A DNA stretch of 64,000 nt from Aggregatibacter segnis (GCF_003130075.1 NZ_NRCW01000003.1:1-64000); one strand, 5' to 3'. Shown: positions 1-10,751, counted from the first letter of the stretch. Notes: generated by a model not told the origin, from the letters alone. A program made the numbers and translations.

Positions 1-77
1 TACCGAACTCAGAAGTGAAACGCCGTAATGCCGATGGTAGTGTGGGGCATCCCCATGTGAGAGTAGGTCACCGCCAA
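1..77 (+). rRNA. rrf: 5S ribosomal RNA, 3' part (cut by window edge)
   Basis: The first 77 bases are the 3' two thirds of a gamma-proteobacterial 5S rRNA: the loop sequence CCGAACTCAGAAGTGAAACG, the GATGGTAGTGTGGGG arm and the closing GTCACCGCCA end. The 5' third, and presumably the 23S and 16S genes of the operon, lie left of the window. A second 5S copy follows 55 bases later. Confidence 0.95.
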
Positions 78-80
78 ATT

Positions 81-124
81 TATTACTTTAGTTAATTAAA
101 TATTATTAGTTAACTAAAGTAATA
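81..124 (+). repeat. Perfect 15-bp AT-rich inverted repeat between two 5S genes
   Basis: Positions 81-95 (TATTACTTTAGTTAA) are exactly complementary to 110-124, with a 14-base AT-rich loop. The arm is followed by AAAATTTTTT. In RNA it would form a long hairpin between the two 5S copies. It could be a processing site in the rRNA precursor or a weak terminator; its low GC content and short U-run argue against an efficient terminator. Confidence 0.7.
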
Positions 125-131
125 AAAATTT

Positions 132-246
132 TTTAGCAGTCATAGTGCAGTAGATCCACCTGAATCCATACCGAACTCAGAAGTGAAATGCTGTTACGCC
201 GATGGTAGTGTGGGGCATCCCCATGTGAGAGTAGGTTACTGCTAAT
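132..246 (+). rRNA. rrf: Second, divergent 5S ribosomal RNA
   Basis: A complete second 5S gene about 115 nt long. From about 167 to 232 it is nearly identical to the first copy. It differs mainly in helices I and II, yet the pairing is kept: TTAGCAGT (133-140) pairs with ACTGCTAA (238-245), and 145-152 pairs with 189-197 around one bulge at 195. The changes C21 to T189 and C24 to T192 (relative to copy 1) are matched by A152 and A149. It therefore looks like a folded, functional variant rather than a decayed copy. Confidence 0.85.
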
Positions 247-255
247 CCCAATCTC

Positions 256-332
256 GGAGTGGTAGTTCAGCTGGTTAGAATACCTGCCTGTCACGCAGGG
301 GGTCGCGGGTTCGAGTCCCGTCCATTCCGCCA
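256..332 (+). tRNA. tRNA-Asp (anticodon GTC)
   Basis: A 77-nt cloverleaf with encoded CCA. The acceptor strands are GGAGTGG and CCATTCC, the anticodon loop is CTGTCAC with GTC, and the T arm contains GGTTCGAGTCC. It lies 10 nt after the second 5S gene, a usual position for distal tRNAs of an rRNA operon, and is probably cotranscribed with it. Confidence 0.96.
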
Positions 333-364
333 ATTTTATAACTTTTCCAAAGTTAAGTACCAAT

Positions 365-440
365 AGGGGCGTAGTTCAATTGGTAGAGCACCGGTCTCCA
401 AAACCGGGTGTTGGGAGTTCGAGCCTCTCCGCCCCTGCCA
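365..440 (+). tRNA. tRNA-Trp (anticodon CCA)
   Basis: A 76-nt cloverleaf with encoded CCA end. The acceptor strands are AGGGGCG and CGCCCCT, the anticodon loop TCTCCAAA gives CCA, and the T loop is GTTCGAGC. It follows tRNA-Asp by 32 nt and ends the rRNA operon transcript on the plus strand. Confidence 0.96.
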
Positions 441-465
441 TTCATTTTCTCATTTTTACTACTTT

Positions 466-1014
466 CTACTGAGTTAATTTTTTAATAAGTTCGATAACTT
501 GATTCGTTTGTTGCTCAGATAATTTTCCTTCGTGTACAAATTGTACTTTTCCAGACTTGTTTAATACTACAATTAGGCTTTCTTTAGGCTGTAATCCCCA
601 GACGTTTTTAACTAGACCTGTTTGATCCAAAATCACTTGGCTGTGTGGATTATTTTTTTTGCCTTTTTCAGCACTACTTTTGACGAAAGGACCCGTGCCA
701 AAGATAGCGTCTTCTGCATTAATAATCGTTGTTGTTTGATATTTGCTAGCATCAAAGTGTTGAGCTTTGATCATTTCCATTAAGCCATCATTTTTTTCTT
801 TAACGCTACTTCTTCCTGCCATGTGCTGAAGAACTCGTACTTTTCCTACAAGTGCTGGCGATTCCCAGTTTTTATAGTTGATGCTTCCATTGTTTATGAT
901 TACTTCTCCGTCAGTTTGAACGGAAACATAAGGGAGAGTTGTATTGAGTTGAAGATTATGAGCGAAACTCGATGTTGCTAAGGATGTTAGCAATACAAAT
1001 GCTAATTTTTTCAT
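466..1014 (-). CDS. ytfJ: YtfJ family periplasmic protein
   Basis: The 182-residue protein begins with a Sec signal peptide (charged MKK, hydrophobic core to about residue 15, SSFA cleavage site near residue 18). The mature part matches the YtfJ/HI0045 family, a thioredoxin-fold-like group of unknown biochemical role, with the conserved stretches NAEDAIFGTGPFVKSSAEKG and VWGLQPKESLIVVLNKSGKV. No CxxC motif is present, so a redox role is not supported. A good AAGGAAA ribosome site precedes the ATG. The gene is monocistronic, flanked by tRNA genes. The family assignment is firm; the function is unknown. Confidence 0.85.
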   Translation of the reverse strand: MKKLAFVLLTSLATSSFAHNLQLNTTLPYVSVQTDGEVIINNGSINYKNWESPALVGKVRVLQHMAGRSSVKEKNDGLMEMIKAQHFDASKYQTTTIINAEDAIFGTGPFVKSSAEKGKKNNPHSQVILDQTGLVKNVWGLQPKESLIVVLNKSGKVQFVHEGKLSEQQTNQVIELIKKLTQ

Positions 1015-1064
1015 TCTATTTTCCTTGGGTTGGAAGTAAAAAATATTTAGTCTGGCTTATTAAA

Positions 1065-1141
<77 letters not shown>

Positions 1142-1175
1142 ATTTAAAATGGGATGATGAAAGAATAGAGAAAGG

Positions 1176-1252
1176 TGGTCGGCGAGATAGGATTTGAACC
1201 TACGACCCACTGGTCCCAAACCAGTTGCGCTACCAAGCTGCGCTACTCGCCG
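1176..1252 (-). tRNA. tRNA-Pro (anticodon TGG)
   Basis: The minus strand gives a 77-nt tRNA with encoded CCA: CGGCGAG acceptor, anticodon loop TTTGGGA carrying TGG, and T arm GGTTCAAATCC. It lies 34 nt upstream of tRNA-Arg on the same strand, so the two are probably one transcript. Confidence 0.95.
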
Positions 1253-1408
1253 AAAGATGTGTAGCATTATAGTTTTCTTTCATTTTCAGTCAATCAATTT
1301 TTATGGTTTTACTGTCAATCGTCTAAATTTATTTCAATTCAGTTTACATAAAACGGATTTTTCTGACAAAATAGCGTGCGTAAATATTTACCTCATGCGG
1401 AGAATTCA

Positions 1409-2266
1409 ATGGCAGCTCAAATTATTTCAGGTACTCAGTTATCCCAGCAAATTAAATTGAATATTACACAAAAAATTGCACAGTATATTGAGCTGGGTAA
1501 ACGAGCTCCTGGTCTAGCGGTAATTCTTGTTGGTGCAGATCCGGCTTCTCAGGTTTATGTGGGAAGTAAGCGTAAAAGTTGTGCTGAAATCGGTATTTTT
1601 TCCAAATCTTACGATTTACCGGAAACCACCTCTGAACCAGAATTATTAGATCTCATTGAGCAGTTAAATCAAGATCCTGAGGTTGATGGTATTTTGGTGC
1701 AGTTACCGTTACCAAAGCATATCGATAGCACCAAAGTGATTGAAAAAATTTCACCGGAAAAAGATGTGGATGGTTTTCATCCTTATAATGTCGGGCGCTT
1801 GTGTCAACGTATTCCAACATTACGTGCTTGTACGCCTTATGGTGTGATGAAATTATTGGAAACCACCGGTATTTCTTTTTATGGCAAGCATGCTGTCATT
1901 GTTGGTGCGTCCAATATTGTTGGTCGTCCAATGGCATTAGAATTGTTACTTGCCGGCTGTACCGTCACGATAACTCACCGTTTTACCGAGGATTTAGCGA
2001 GTCATATTCGCCAAGCGGATATTTTAGTGGTTGCTGTGGGTAAACCTAAATTTATTAAAGGTGAATGGATCAAAGAAGGCGCTGTTGTTGTTGATGTCGG
2101 GATTAACCGTATTGATGGCAAGTTGGTTGGCGATGTTGAGTTTGAGGTTGCTGCCGACCGTGCTGCTTATATTACACCGGTGCCGGGTGGCGTTGGCCCA
2201 ATGACGGTAGCAATGCTCATGTACAATACGCTTTCTGCTTATGAAAAACATGAAAATTTAGTGTAA
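1409..2266 (+). CDS. folD: Bifunctional methylenetetrahydrofolate dehydrogenase/cyclohydrolase FolD
   Basis: FolD interconverts 5,10-methylene-THF, methenyl-THF and 10-formyl-THF using NADP in cytosolic one-carbon metabolism. The 285-residue protein has the N-terminal catalytic domain with the Y-x3-K motif ([10 protein letters not shown]), [26 protein letters not shown], then a Rossmann part ([16 protein letters not shown]) and the signature [15 protein letters not shown]. The ATG at 1409 (MAAQIISG) was chosen because a GGAGA ribosome site lies 5 nt upstream and it gives the normal family length; an in-frame upstream ATG would add 11 non-conserved residues. An uptake signal begins at the stop codon. 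Confidence 0.97.
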   Translation: MAAQIISGTQLSQQIKLNITQKIAQYIELGKRAPGLAVILVGADPASQVYVGSKRKSCAEIGIFSKSYDLPETTSEPELLDLIEQLNQDPEVDGILVQLPLPKHIDSTKVIEKISPEKDVDGFHPYNVGRLCQRIPTLRACTPYGVMKLLETTGISFYGKHAVIVGASNIVGRPMALELLLAGCTVTITHRFTEDLASHIRQADILVVAVGKPKFIKGEWIKEGAVVVDVGINRIDGKLVGDVEFEVAADRAAYITPVPGGVGPMTVAMLMYNTLSAYEKHENLV

Positions 2267-2306
2267 AAGTGCGGTCATAAAAAATAGCGTTTTGACAGAG
2301 ATAAAA

Positions 2307-2340
2307 AAGCCCTTGAATTAACTCAAGGGCTTTTGTTTTT
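2307..2340. terminator. Bidirectional intrinsic terminator between folD and groL
   Basis: AAGCCCTTGA (2307-2316) and TCAAGGGCTT (2323-2332) form a 10-bp stem with a 6-nt loop. It is flanked by an A-run on the left and TTTTGTTTTTT on the right, so it can end both the plus-strand folD transcript and the minus-strand groESL transcript. Confidence 0.88.
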
Positions 2341-2355
2341 TCGACAAGGGAGGAA

Positions 2356-4379
<2,024 letters not shown>

Positions 4380-4423
4380 CTGAAATTTCCTCTATTTCTT
4401 AAATTAATAAAAAAGCTTTTTCT

Positions 4424-4453
4424 ATATGGGAATCATTTTTCCGCTTTCAAGGG
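4424..4453 (-). promoter_or_regulatory. Heat-shock (sigma-32) promoter of groESL
   Basis: Read on the minus strand, CCCTTGAAA (4453-4445) and CCCATAT (4430-4424) are separated by 14 nt. This fits the RpoH consensus CTTGAAA-N13/14-CCCCATNT closely. It lies just upstream of groES and downstream of fxsA, so the chaperonin operon has its own heat-inducible start. No CIRCE (HrcA) inverted repeat was seen. Confidence 0.85.
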
Positions 4454-4463
4454 AAAGGCAAAA

Positions 4464-4946
4464 TTATTTTAACCGTTTATTTTCATCCGCTTCCTTTTCA
4501 AATTCTGCCTCAAAAATTTCGCTGTCGTTCTGGCGATTGCCTTGGGACGAATAAAAAGTGCGGTCGGTTTTAAAGATGTTTTGTCGAAAGAATACAAACC
4601 GACTGCCAATGAAGGCGTTGATTATGTAACGATCGAGCGGGCTTAACAACACGCAAGCGAGAATGTCAGTCACAAAACCGGGAATGACAAAAAGGATGCC
4701 GGCAATAAACCAGCGCAGCGAGCCAAAAAGCGCATCAGTAGGCAATTCGCCTTGTGTGAGCTGCTGTTTTACGCGAGTGAGGCTATACCAACCACGAACA
4801 CGGATGATGACAATGCCCAGTAGTGAGGAGCCAATCAGCAACAAAATGAGCATGAGGATACCCAAATGGCTTCCTAGCCAGACCAGTAGACTCAGTTCCA
4901 CATAAATAAATAGAAAAACAGCGAAAAGAAAGGTGATAAACGGCAT
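4464..4946 (-). CDS. fxsA: FxsA family inner-membrane protein
   Basis: The 160-residue protein matches FxsA, whose overproduction in E. coli relieves F-plasmid exclusion of phage T7; its normal role is unknown. Hydrophobic segments cover about residues 3-18, 24-48 and 78-103, and a charged cytoplasmic tail (EAEFEKEADENKRLK) ends the protein. The conserved middle region RWFIAGILFVIPGFVTDILA is present. It lies upstream of and co-oriented with groESL. The family is clear; the molecular function is not. Confidence 0.85.
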   Translation of the reverse strand: MPFITFLFAVFLFIYVELSLLVWLGSHLGILMLILLLIGSSLLGIVIIRVRGWYSLTRVKQQLTQGELPTDALFGSLRWFIAGILFVIPGFVTDILACVLLSPLDRYIINAFIGSRFVFFRQNIFKTDRTFYSSQGNRQNDSEIFEAEFEKEADENKRLK

Positions 4947-5084
4947 GTTCGCTCCTTAAAAACACGTTGGATGTGCATATTACCCGCTTTATTTTGCGGT
5001 GCAACTTTTATTCATGCCTACATCTTTCAGGTTAGAAAAACTAATCTGAAAAATAAAAATAACTCTTAAGGGCGTATAAAAATC

Positions 5085-5126
5085 TGTGACTTGGATCAAT
5101 TTAATTTTAATCGAATTTTCTATAAT
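5085..5126 (+). promoter_or_regulatory. aspA promoter with FNR/CRP-like operator
   Basis: A -10 box TATAAT lies at 5121-5126. Centred near 5092, about 41 nt upstream of the expected start, is GTGAC-TTGG-ATCAA, matching 8 of 10 fixed positions of the FNR box TTGAT-N4-ATCAA. It overlaps TGTGA-N6-TCAAT, a CRP-like half-and-half site. That spacing is the classical activating position. Aspartase is known to be FNR/CRP-controlled in enteric bacteria, which supports the reading. Which protein binds is inference. Confidence 0.6.
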
Positions 5127-5172
5127 TTAAATGACTTAAAGATGTCTGTTATGCATAAAAGGAGAAGCTCAA

Positions 5173-6591
5173 ATGACACAATACAGAAAAGAAGTGGATT
5201 TATTAGGTGAACGTGAAGTCCCGGCAGATGCGTATTGGGGTATTCACACCTTAAGAGCGGTAGAGAATTTTAACATTTCGAATGTCACTATTTCCGATGT
5301 GCCGGAATTTGTTCGCGGCATGGTGATGGTGAAAAAAGCAGCGGCATTGGCGAACGGTGAGTTGGGTGCCATTCCAAAAGAAATTGCAGAAGCAATCGTA
5401 AAAGCTTGTGATGAAGTCTTAGTAAACGGCAAATGTTTAGATCAATTCCCGTCCGATATTTACCAAGGTGGTGCAGGTACTTCCGTCAATATGAACACCA
5501 ATGAAGTGATTGCCAACTTAGCGTTAGAAATTTTAGGTCACAAAAAAGGTGAATATAAATACCTCGACCCAATGGATCATGTGAACGCCAGCCAATCCAC
5601 CAACGATGCGTACCCTACCGGTTTCCACATTGCAGTGTACAATAGCGTGATCAAACTTCTCGAAAAAGTCGCTTATTTACAACAAGGTTTTGAAAATAAA
5701 GCGAAAGAATTCGAGAAAGTGTTGAAAATGGGTCGTACCCAATTACAAGATGCGGTGCCAATGACCGTTGGTCAAGAATTCAAAGCGTTTGCAGTGTTAA
5801 TGGCAGAAGAAGTGAAACACTTAAAAGCCGCTGTAGCACACTTGCTTGAAGTGAACATGGGCGCGACCGCAATCGGTACCGGTTTAAATACCCCACAAGG
5901 TTATGTGCCTTCTGTTGTGAAACATTTATCCAACGTCACCGGATTACATTGCACCGGTTCAGAGAACTTAATTGAAGCCACTTCTGACTGTGGTGATTAT
6001 GTTTCCGTGCATGGCGCGTTAAAACGCACTGCCGTGAAATTGTCAAAAATCTGTAACGACTTACGTTTACTTTCTTCCGGCCCTCGTGCAGGTATTAAAG
6101 AAATCAACTTGCCTGAATTACAAGCCGGTTCTTCTATCATGCCGGCAAAAGTGAACCCGGTTGTACCGGAAGTGGTGAACCAAGTGTGCTTCAAAGTCAT
6201 TGGTAACGACACCACCGTCACCTTCGCGTCAGAAGCGGGTCAATTACAATTAAATGTAATGGAACCGGTAATTGTACAAGCCATGTTCGAATCCATTGAG
6301 ATTTTAGGCAACGCTTGCGTGAACTTACGCGATAAATGCGTTGATGGCATCACCGTAAACAAAGAAACGTGCGAAAACTATGTTTACAACTCTATCGGTA
6401 TTGTCACTTACTTAAACCCATTCATTGGTCACCACAACGGCGACTTAGTGGGTAAAATCTGTGCGCAAACCGGTAAAGGCGTGCGTGAAGTCGTCTTGGA
6501 AAAAGGCTTGTTAACCAAAGAACAATTGGATGACATCCTTTCCGTAGGAAACTTGATGAATCCGACTTATAAAGCAAAATTAAATAAATAA
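5173..6591 (+). CDS. aspA: Aspartate ammonia-lyase (aspartase)
   Basis: AspA reversibly deaminates L-aspartate to fumarate and ammonia, feeding fumarate respiration under low oxygen. The 472-residue protein has the superfamily landmarks [35 protein letters not shown] and the signature loop [16 protein letters not shown]. Aspartase-like sequence ([21 protein letters not shown]) separates it from class II fumarase. A strong AGGAGA ribosome site precedes the ATG. It is monocistronic, with its own regulated promoter upstream and a hairpin terminator downstream. Confidence 0.97.
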   Translation: MTQYRKEVDLLGEREVPADAYWGIHTLRAVENFNISNVTISDVPEFVRGMVMVKKAAALANGELGAIPKEIAEAIVKACDEVLVNGKCLDQFPSDIYQGGAGTSVNMNTNEVIANLALEILGHKKGEYKYLDPMDHVNASQSTNDAYPTGFHIAVYNSVIKLLEKVAYLQQGFENKAKEFEKVLKMGRTQLQDAVPMTVGQEFKAFAVLMAEEVKHLKAAVAHLLEVNMGATAIGTGLNTPQGYVPSVVKHLSNVTGLHCTGSENLIEATSDCGDYVSVHGALKRTAVKLSKICNDLRLLSSGPRAGIKEINLPELQAGSSIMPAKVNPVVPEVVNQVCFKVIGNDTTVTFASEAGQLQLNVMEPVIVQAMFESIEILGNACVNLRDKCVDGITVNKETCENYVYNSIGIVTYLNPFIGHHNGDLVGKICAQTGKGVREVVLEKGLLTKEQLDDILSVGNLMNPTYKAKLNK

Positions 6592-6644
6592 AAGTGAACA
6601 AATCGGCAAATAATACGTCGAAGAATTAACTTGTTTATTTAGTC

Positions 6645-6683
6645 AAAATCAGCGTCTTAAGGGATTAGGGCGCTGATTTTTTA
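6645..6683 (+). terminator. Intrinsic terminator after aspA
   Basis: AAAATCAGCG (6645-6654) pairs with CGCTGATTTT (6671-6680) across a 16-nt loop, and the stem runs into a TTTTTTATTT tract. It ends the aspA transcript before the glycosyltransferase gene. Confidence 0.8.
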
Positions 6684-6759
6684 TTTGTCGCTTTTTAATG
6701 GTGGTTGGTCAGGCTAGAATAACGCCTAATTTGGGAAAGAATCTGTATAGGATGAAATA

Positions 6760-7803
6760 ATGAAAAACGTATTGGTGATTCGTAACGATAAATTGGGCGA
6801 TTTTATGTTGGCATGGCCATCCTTTGCCATGTTAAAAGCCTCCGAACCATCGCTAAAACTGACCGCACTTGTGCCGGCTTACACAGCAGATATTGCTCGG
6901 GCATGCCCTTATTTAGATGACGTTATTATTGATGCGCCGAAAGATGATAAAACCGCGTTTCAGCGCGTGGTGAACGACATTAAAGCGCGCCAATTTGATG
7001 CCATGATCAGTTTCTTTTCCAATACACATAACGCCAAATTGGCGTGGAAATGCCGCATTCCCTACCGTTTAGCACCGGCAACAAAATGGGTGCAATTTTT
7101 CTATAATCATCGTTTAACGCAACGCCGTTCCCAGTCAGCTAAGCCGGAATTTGAATATAACTTGGATTTGGCCCGTACGTTTTTACGCGATCATGGCATC
7201 GCTGTTGTCGAGCCGCGCCCACCATACCTTACTTTCCCTAAAAGTGCGGTGGATTTTCAGCGTGAATCTTTGTGTCATCAGTTAAACATTGATGCTGAGA
7301 AAAAATGGATTTTTGTACACAGCGGTTCGGGCGGGTCTGCCAATAATTTATCCTTGGCACAATATGCGGAGCTCATTTGCGGCTTATTAGCGCGGTTTGA
7401 CGCCTATGTGATTTTAACGGCGGGACCAAATGAAAGTGAAAAAGCCCACGAATTGGCAAATTTGGTACAGGATTATCGGGTGGTCGTGTATGACAAAAAT
7501 AACGGCATGGTGGATTTTGCTCAATCTCTGGCGTGTGCTGATTTGTTTGTTGCCGGCTCCACCGGGCCATTGCATTTAAGTGCTGCATTAAATGTCCCGA
7601 CCATCGGTTTTTATCCAAGCCGTCGTTCTGCCACACCGTTGCGTTGGCGTCCAATTAATGATGTCGATAAACATTTGGCATTTTGTCCGCCGAATGACAA
7701 AGAGAGCCAAACGGATTTAAGCAAAATTCATATTGATGAGAAATTAGAGGAGATCGCGCGGTTTGTCATTCAAGTGTGGCACGCGACAGCGAATAAAGAA
7801 TAG
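6760..7803 (+). CDS. Glycosyltransferase family 9 (heptosyltransferase-like)
   Basis: The 347-residue protein matches the ADP-heptose:LPS heptosyltransferase family (GT9). The N-terminal Rossmann half opens with NVLVIRNDKLGDFMLAWPSF, and the donor-binding C-terminal half contains IFVHSGSGGSANNLSLAQY and the diagnostic ADLFVAGSTGPLHLSAALN. It should add a sugar, probably heptose, to lipooligosaccharide at the cytoplasmic face of the inner membrane. It differs clearly from the OpsX-like heptosyltransferase at 47220, so it is probably a later-acting core enzyme; acceptor and linkage cannot be told. Its last 60 bases overlap the convergent YczE-like gene. Confidence 0.8.
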   Translation: MKNVLVIRNDKLGDFMLAWPSFAMLKASEPSLKLTALVPAYTADIARACPYLDDVIIDAPKDDKTAFQRVVNDIKARQFDAMISFFSNTHNAKLAWKCRIPYRLAPATKWVQFFYNHRLTQRRSQSAKPEFEYNLDLARTFLRDHGIAVVEPRPPYLTFPKSAVDFQRESLCHQLNIDAEKKWIFVHSGSGGSANNLSLAQYAELICGLLARFDAYVILTAGPNESEKAHELANLVQDYRVVVYDKNNGMVDFAQSLACADLFVAGSTGPLHLSAALNVPTIGFYPSRRSATPLRWRPINDVDKHLAFCPPNDKESQTDLSKIHIDEKLEEIARFVIQVWHATANKE

Positions 7804-8412
7804 GGTGTATTGCACTACCCAGCCAATCCCCAGTGCGAACATGAGTGTGCCGATGCCGAGCACGCCACCGAGCAGATAGCCGAAGAGGCACACTAAAACT
7901 TCAATGGACGTTCGCACGATGCCGATTTTCCAATGGAAATGATAGCAAAGCCCCACCATTAACCCATCGCGCGGGCCGGGGCCTTGGTGGCAGGTCAGGT
8001 AAAAGGCATTACCGATGCCGAACAATAAGATACCGACGACAGCGTAAGTGAAACGCAGATAAAGTGCGGTGGGTTTTTCCAGTAAATAAACGGTTAAGCC
8101 GAGAAAGAGGGCGATCACAAAAATATTCATGACGGTGGCAAGTCCTGGCCTCAGTTTTAATGGAAACCACGCTAACATCACGATTGAACTGATTATCCAT
8201 GACGCCCAACCGACACTAAACTCCCATCGTAATGCCACGCCTTGCGATAATATGGTCCAAGGCGCGGAGCCCAAATCGGAGAGAAGCAATAACGCGTCGC
8301 CAAATCCCATGACACTTAAAGATAAAAGCAGCACACTAAATGATTTCGGCTCAAATGCCCAGAGAGATTTTGCTGCCCAAGGTGTATACGGCAGAACATG
8401 TGCTTTCTTCAT
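7744..8412 (-). CDS. YczE/YyaS/YitT-like integral membrane protein
   Basis: The 222-residue protein is almost entirely hydrophobic, with about five or six predicted membrane spans starting near residue 25. Motifs such as GFGDALLLLSDLGSAPWTIL and GIGNAFYLTCHQGPGPRDGLMVGL are typical of the YczE-like family of uncharacterised membrane proteins. The family has no firm function; some members sit near transport or secondary-metabolite genes. It converges on the GT9 gene and overlaps its 3' end by 60 bp. The start at 8412 (MKKAHVLPYTPW) leaves a plausible cytoplasmic tail. Confidence 0.7.
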   Translation of the reverse strand: MKKAHVLPYTPWAAKSLWAFEPKSFSVLLLSLSVMGFGDALLLLSDLGSAPWTILSQGVALRWEFSVGWASWIISSIVMLAWFPLKLRPGLATVMNIFVIALFLGLTVYLLEKPTALYLRFTYAVVGILLFGIGNAFYLTCHQGPGPRDGLMVGLCYHFHWKIGIVRTSIEVLVCLFGYLLGGVLGIGTLMFALGIGWVVQYTLFFIRCRVPHLNDKPRDLL

Positions 8413-8560
8413 TAATCTTTAATCCATCGTTTATTACTAAGTGGCGCGCATTATCCCAGTCTTTATTACTACTGTCTAAATAAATTACGTTGAATTTTGA
8501 CCGCACTTTATCCATTTTTAATGACGTCATTTGTATCTAAGGATGGTCGGTTGCACTAAT

Positions 8561-8614
8561 TATGATATTAATCAATAAAATTCACTCTCCTTTTTTATGG
8601 AAAACAAGTAGAAT
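8561..8614 (+). promoter_or_regulatory. Possible nupC promoter with CRP-like site
   Basis: TATGA-TATTAA-TCAAT (8561-8576) matches about 8 of 10 fixed bases of the CRP consensus TGTGA-N6-TCACA. A TAGAAT hexamer at 8609-8614 could be the -10 box. CRP control of nucleoside uptake is known in related bacteria, which makes the match worth recording. The same bases also resemble an FNR box, so identity is uncertain. Confidence 0.35.
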
Positions 8615-8649
8615 ACGGAAAATTTTATTCAATGACTTTTGAGGTATTT

Positions 8650-9900
8650 ATGGACATTTTAATTAGTGTTGTTGGTATTTTCGTGCTGTTAGGGATTGCT
8701 GTCTTGTTCTCTAACAACCGTAAAGCGATAAATCTGCGTACTGTTTTCGGTGCGCTAGCAATTCAAATCGCAATTGGTGCTTTTGTGCTGTATGTGCCGG
8801 CAGGGCGTAGTGCGTTACAAGCGGCTTCTGATTTTATCGGTAAAATCATTAGCTTCGGTAACGAAGGGATTAGTTTCTTATTTGGTGGTTTGACTGACCC
8901 AAGCCAAAGTTTCGGTTTTATCTTTGCGATTAAAGTGTTGCCGGTCATCATTTTCTTCTCTGCTTTGATTTCTTTGCTTTATTACATTGGCGTCATGCAA
9001 TGGGTCATTAAATTAATCGGTGGTGGATTACAAAAATTATTAGGCACATCAAAAGCGGAATCTATGTCTGCGGCTGCCAATATTTTCGTGGGTCAAACAG
9101 AAGCGCCATTAATCGTCAAACCATTTATCAGTCGTATGACGCAATCCGAATTATTTGCTGTGATGGTTGGTGGTGTTGCCTCTATCGCCGGTTCTGTGAT
9201 GGCGGGGTATGCCGGTATGGGTGTGCCGTTAACTTACTTAATCGCAGCCTCTTTTATGGCGGCGCCGGGTGGTTTATTGTTTGCTAAAATCATGTTCCCA
9301 CAAACCGAAAAAACGGATGACTCATTAAAAGAAAGTGCAGACGTTGAAAAACCATCTAACGCAATTGAAGCCTTAGCAAACGGTGCGCGTGACGGTATGC
9401 ACTTAGCGATGAACGTGGGTGCCATGTTAATCGCGTTTGTTTCTGTGATCGCTTTAATCAACTGGATTCTAAGCAGCTTCGGCGGCGTTATTGGCGAACC
9501 GGATTTAACCTTACAAGTGATTTTAGGTTGGATTTTCAAACCATTGGCATACTTAATCGGGATTTCTTGGGAAGAGTCTGCCATTGCCGGTCAAATGATT
9601 GGTTTAAAATTAGCAGTGAATGAATTTGTGGGCTATTTAGAATTTGCTAAATATTTACAACCGGATTCGGCTGTGGTGTTAAGTGATAAAACCAAAGCGA
9701 TTATTACCTTCGCACTTTGTGGTTTCGCTAACTTTAGTTCAATCGCGATCTTAATTGGCGGCTTAGGCGGCATGGCACCAAATCGTCGTAGTGACGTGGC
9801 TCGTTTAGGCTTGAAAGCCGTAGTTGCGGGTTCATTATCTAACTTAATGAGCGCAACAATTGCAGGTTTATTTATTGGTTTAAGTGGTGCCGTGCTATAA
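8650..9900 (+). CDS. nupC: Concentrative nucleoside transporter NupC
   Basis: NupC imports nucleosides with a cation gradient across the inner membrane. The protein has the CNT family order: an N-terminal three-helix region, the gate domain, and a C-terminal transport domain with the signature [20 protein letters not shown] and later [21 protein letters not shown]. The ATG at 8650 ([11 protein letters not shown], 416 residues) is preferred because a TGAGGT ribosome site sits just upstream; starting at 8632 would add six residues lying over that site. It is followed 115 nt later by deoD, so uptake and phosphorolysis are coupled genetically. Confidence 0.93.
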   Translation: MDILISVVGIFVLLGIAVLFSNNRKAINLRTVFGALAIQIAIGAFVLYVPAGRSALQAASDFIGKIISFGNEGISFLFGGLTDPSQSFGFIFAIKVLPVIIFFSALISLLYYIGVMQWVIKLIGGGLQKLLGTSKAESMSAAANIFVGQTEAPLIVKPFISRMTQSELFAVMVGGVASIAGSVMAGYAGMGVPLTYLIAASFMAAPGGLLFAKIMFPQTEKTDDSLKESADVEKPSNAIEALANGARDGMHLAMNVGAMLIAFVSVIALINWILSSFGGVIGEPDLTLQVILGWIFKPLAYLIGISWEESAIAGQMIGLKLAVNEFVGYLEFAKYLQPDSAVVLSDKTKAIITFALCGFANFSSIAILIGGLGGMAPNRRSDVARLGLKAVVAGSLSNLMSATIAGLFIGLSGAVL

Positions 9901-9934
9901 AGTGCGGTATGATTTCGCCATGTTTTTTATGATG

Positions 9935-9958
9935 ACACCACGGCCACGTTCGTGGTGT
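9935..9958 (+). terminator. Hairpin in the nupC-deoD intergenic region
   Basis: ACACCACG (9935-9942) and CGTGGTGT (9951-9958) form an 8-bp GC-rich stem with an 8-nt loop. Only a short, interrupted T-run follows (TGTCGTTTAT). It is more likely a partial attenuator or an mRNA-stabilising hairpin between two cotranscribed genes than a full terminator. Confidence 0.5.
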
Positions 9959-10015
9959 TGTCGTTTATAGGCAACGGAAACGTTTGCTTCATCATGTCAA
10001 CAAGAGGGAAAAACT

Positions 10016-10735
10016 ATGACTCCACACATTAACGCACCTGCCGGTGCATTTGCTGATGCTGTATTAATGCCTGGTGATCCGCTACGTGCGAAGTATATTG
10101 CGGAAACTTTTTTGGAAAACGCACAGGAAGTGACTAACGTACGCAATATGTTAGGTTTTACCGGCACCTATAAAGGTCGCCGTATTTCCGTGATGGCGCA
10201 TGGTATGGGGATCCCTTCCTGTTCCATTTATGCGAAAGAACTGATCACCGAATATGGCGTGAAAAAAATGATTCGCGTCGGGTCTTGTGGTGCGGTACGC
10301 ATGGATGTGAAATTGCGTGATGTGGTTATCGGTGTAGGCGCATGTACCGACTCCAAAGTAAACCGTATCCGTTTTAAAGATAACGATTTTGCCGCCATCG
10401 CAGATTTTGGTTTAACACAAGCCGCCGTGCAAGCAGCGAAAAACTTAGGTGTCAAAGCGCTCGTTGGGAATTTATTCTCTGCCGATTTATTCTACACGCC
10501 GGATGTTAGCATGTTTGATGTGATGGAAAAATACGGCATCCTTGGGGTGGAAATGGAGGCCGCCGGTATTTACGGTGTTGCCGCAGAATATGGTGCACGC
10601 GCATTAACCATCTGTACGGTATCTGACCACATTCGCACCCACGAGCTCACCAGTGCGGAAGAGCGTCAGCTCACGTTTAATGAAATGATTAAAATTGCCT
10701 TAGAGGCTATATTGATTGACGATCAATCAATTTAG
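10016..10735 (+). CDS. deoD: Purine nucleoside phosphorylase DeoD
   Basis: DeoD phosphorolyses purine (deoxy)nucleosides to base plus (deoxy)ribose-1-phosphate. The 239-residue protein has the hexameric bacterial PNP features: phosphate-site motif [24 protein letters not shown], the ribose/base segment [16 protein letters not shown], and the catalytic Asp in [11 protein letters not shown]. Its position directly after nupC indicates a purine salvage unit. The AGAGGGAAAA region supplies the ribosome site. Confidence 0.97.
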   Translation: MTPHINAPAGAFADAVLMPGDPLRAKYIAETFLENAQEVTNVRNMLGFTGTYKGRRISVMAHGMGIPSCSIYAKELITEYGVKKMIRVGSCGAVRMDVKLRDVVIGVGACTDSKVNRIRFKDNDFAAIADFGLTQAAVQAAKNLGVKALVGNLFSADLFYTPDVSMFDVMEKYGILGVEMEAAGIYGVAAEYGARALTICTVSDHIRTHELTSAEERQLTFNEMIKIALEAILIDDQSI

Positions 10736-10751
10736 TTTTAAAATTCCTCCC

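Noticed and set aside
132-246. Second 5S copy as a pseudogene
   Set aside because: Sequence changes are concentrated in helices and are compensated by changes in the partner strand, so pairing is preserved.
133-363. Minus-strand open frame across the second 5S and tRNA-Asp
   Set aside because: It is the antisense of stable RNA genes, a common false ORF.
1194-1460. Open frame running from tRNA-Pro into folD
   Set aside because: It lies over an antisense tRNA and in a different frame from folD, with no ribosome site or family match.
4380-4440. CIRCE/HrcA operator before groES
   Set aside because: No TTAGCACTC-N9-GAGTGCTAA repeat is present; the sigma-32 promoter explains heat control.
8561-8576. 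FNR box before nupC
   Set aside because: It matches the FNR consensus well, but its position relative to the possible -10 is not typical and the CRP reading fits the gene function better; kept only as a weak CRP-like site.
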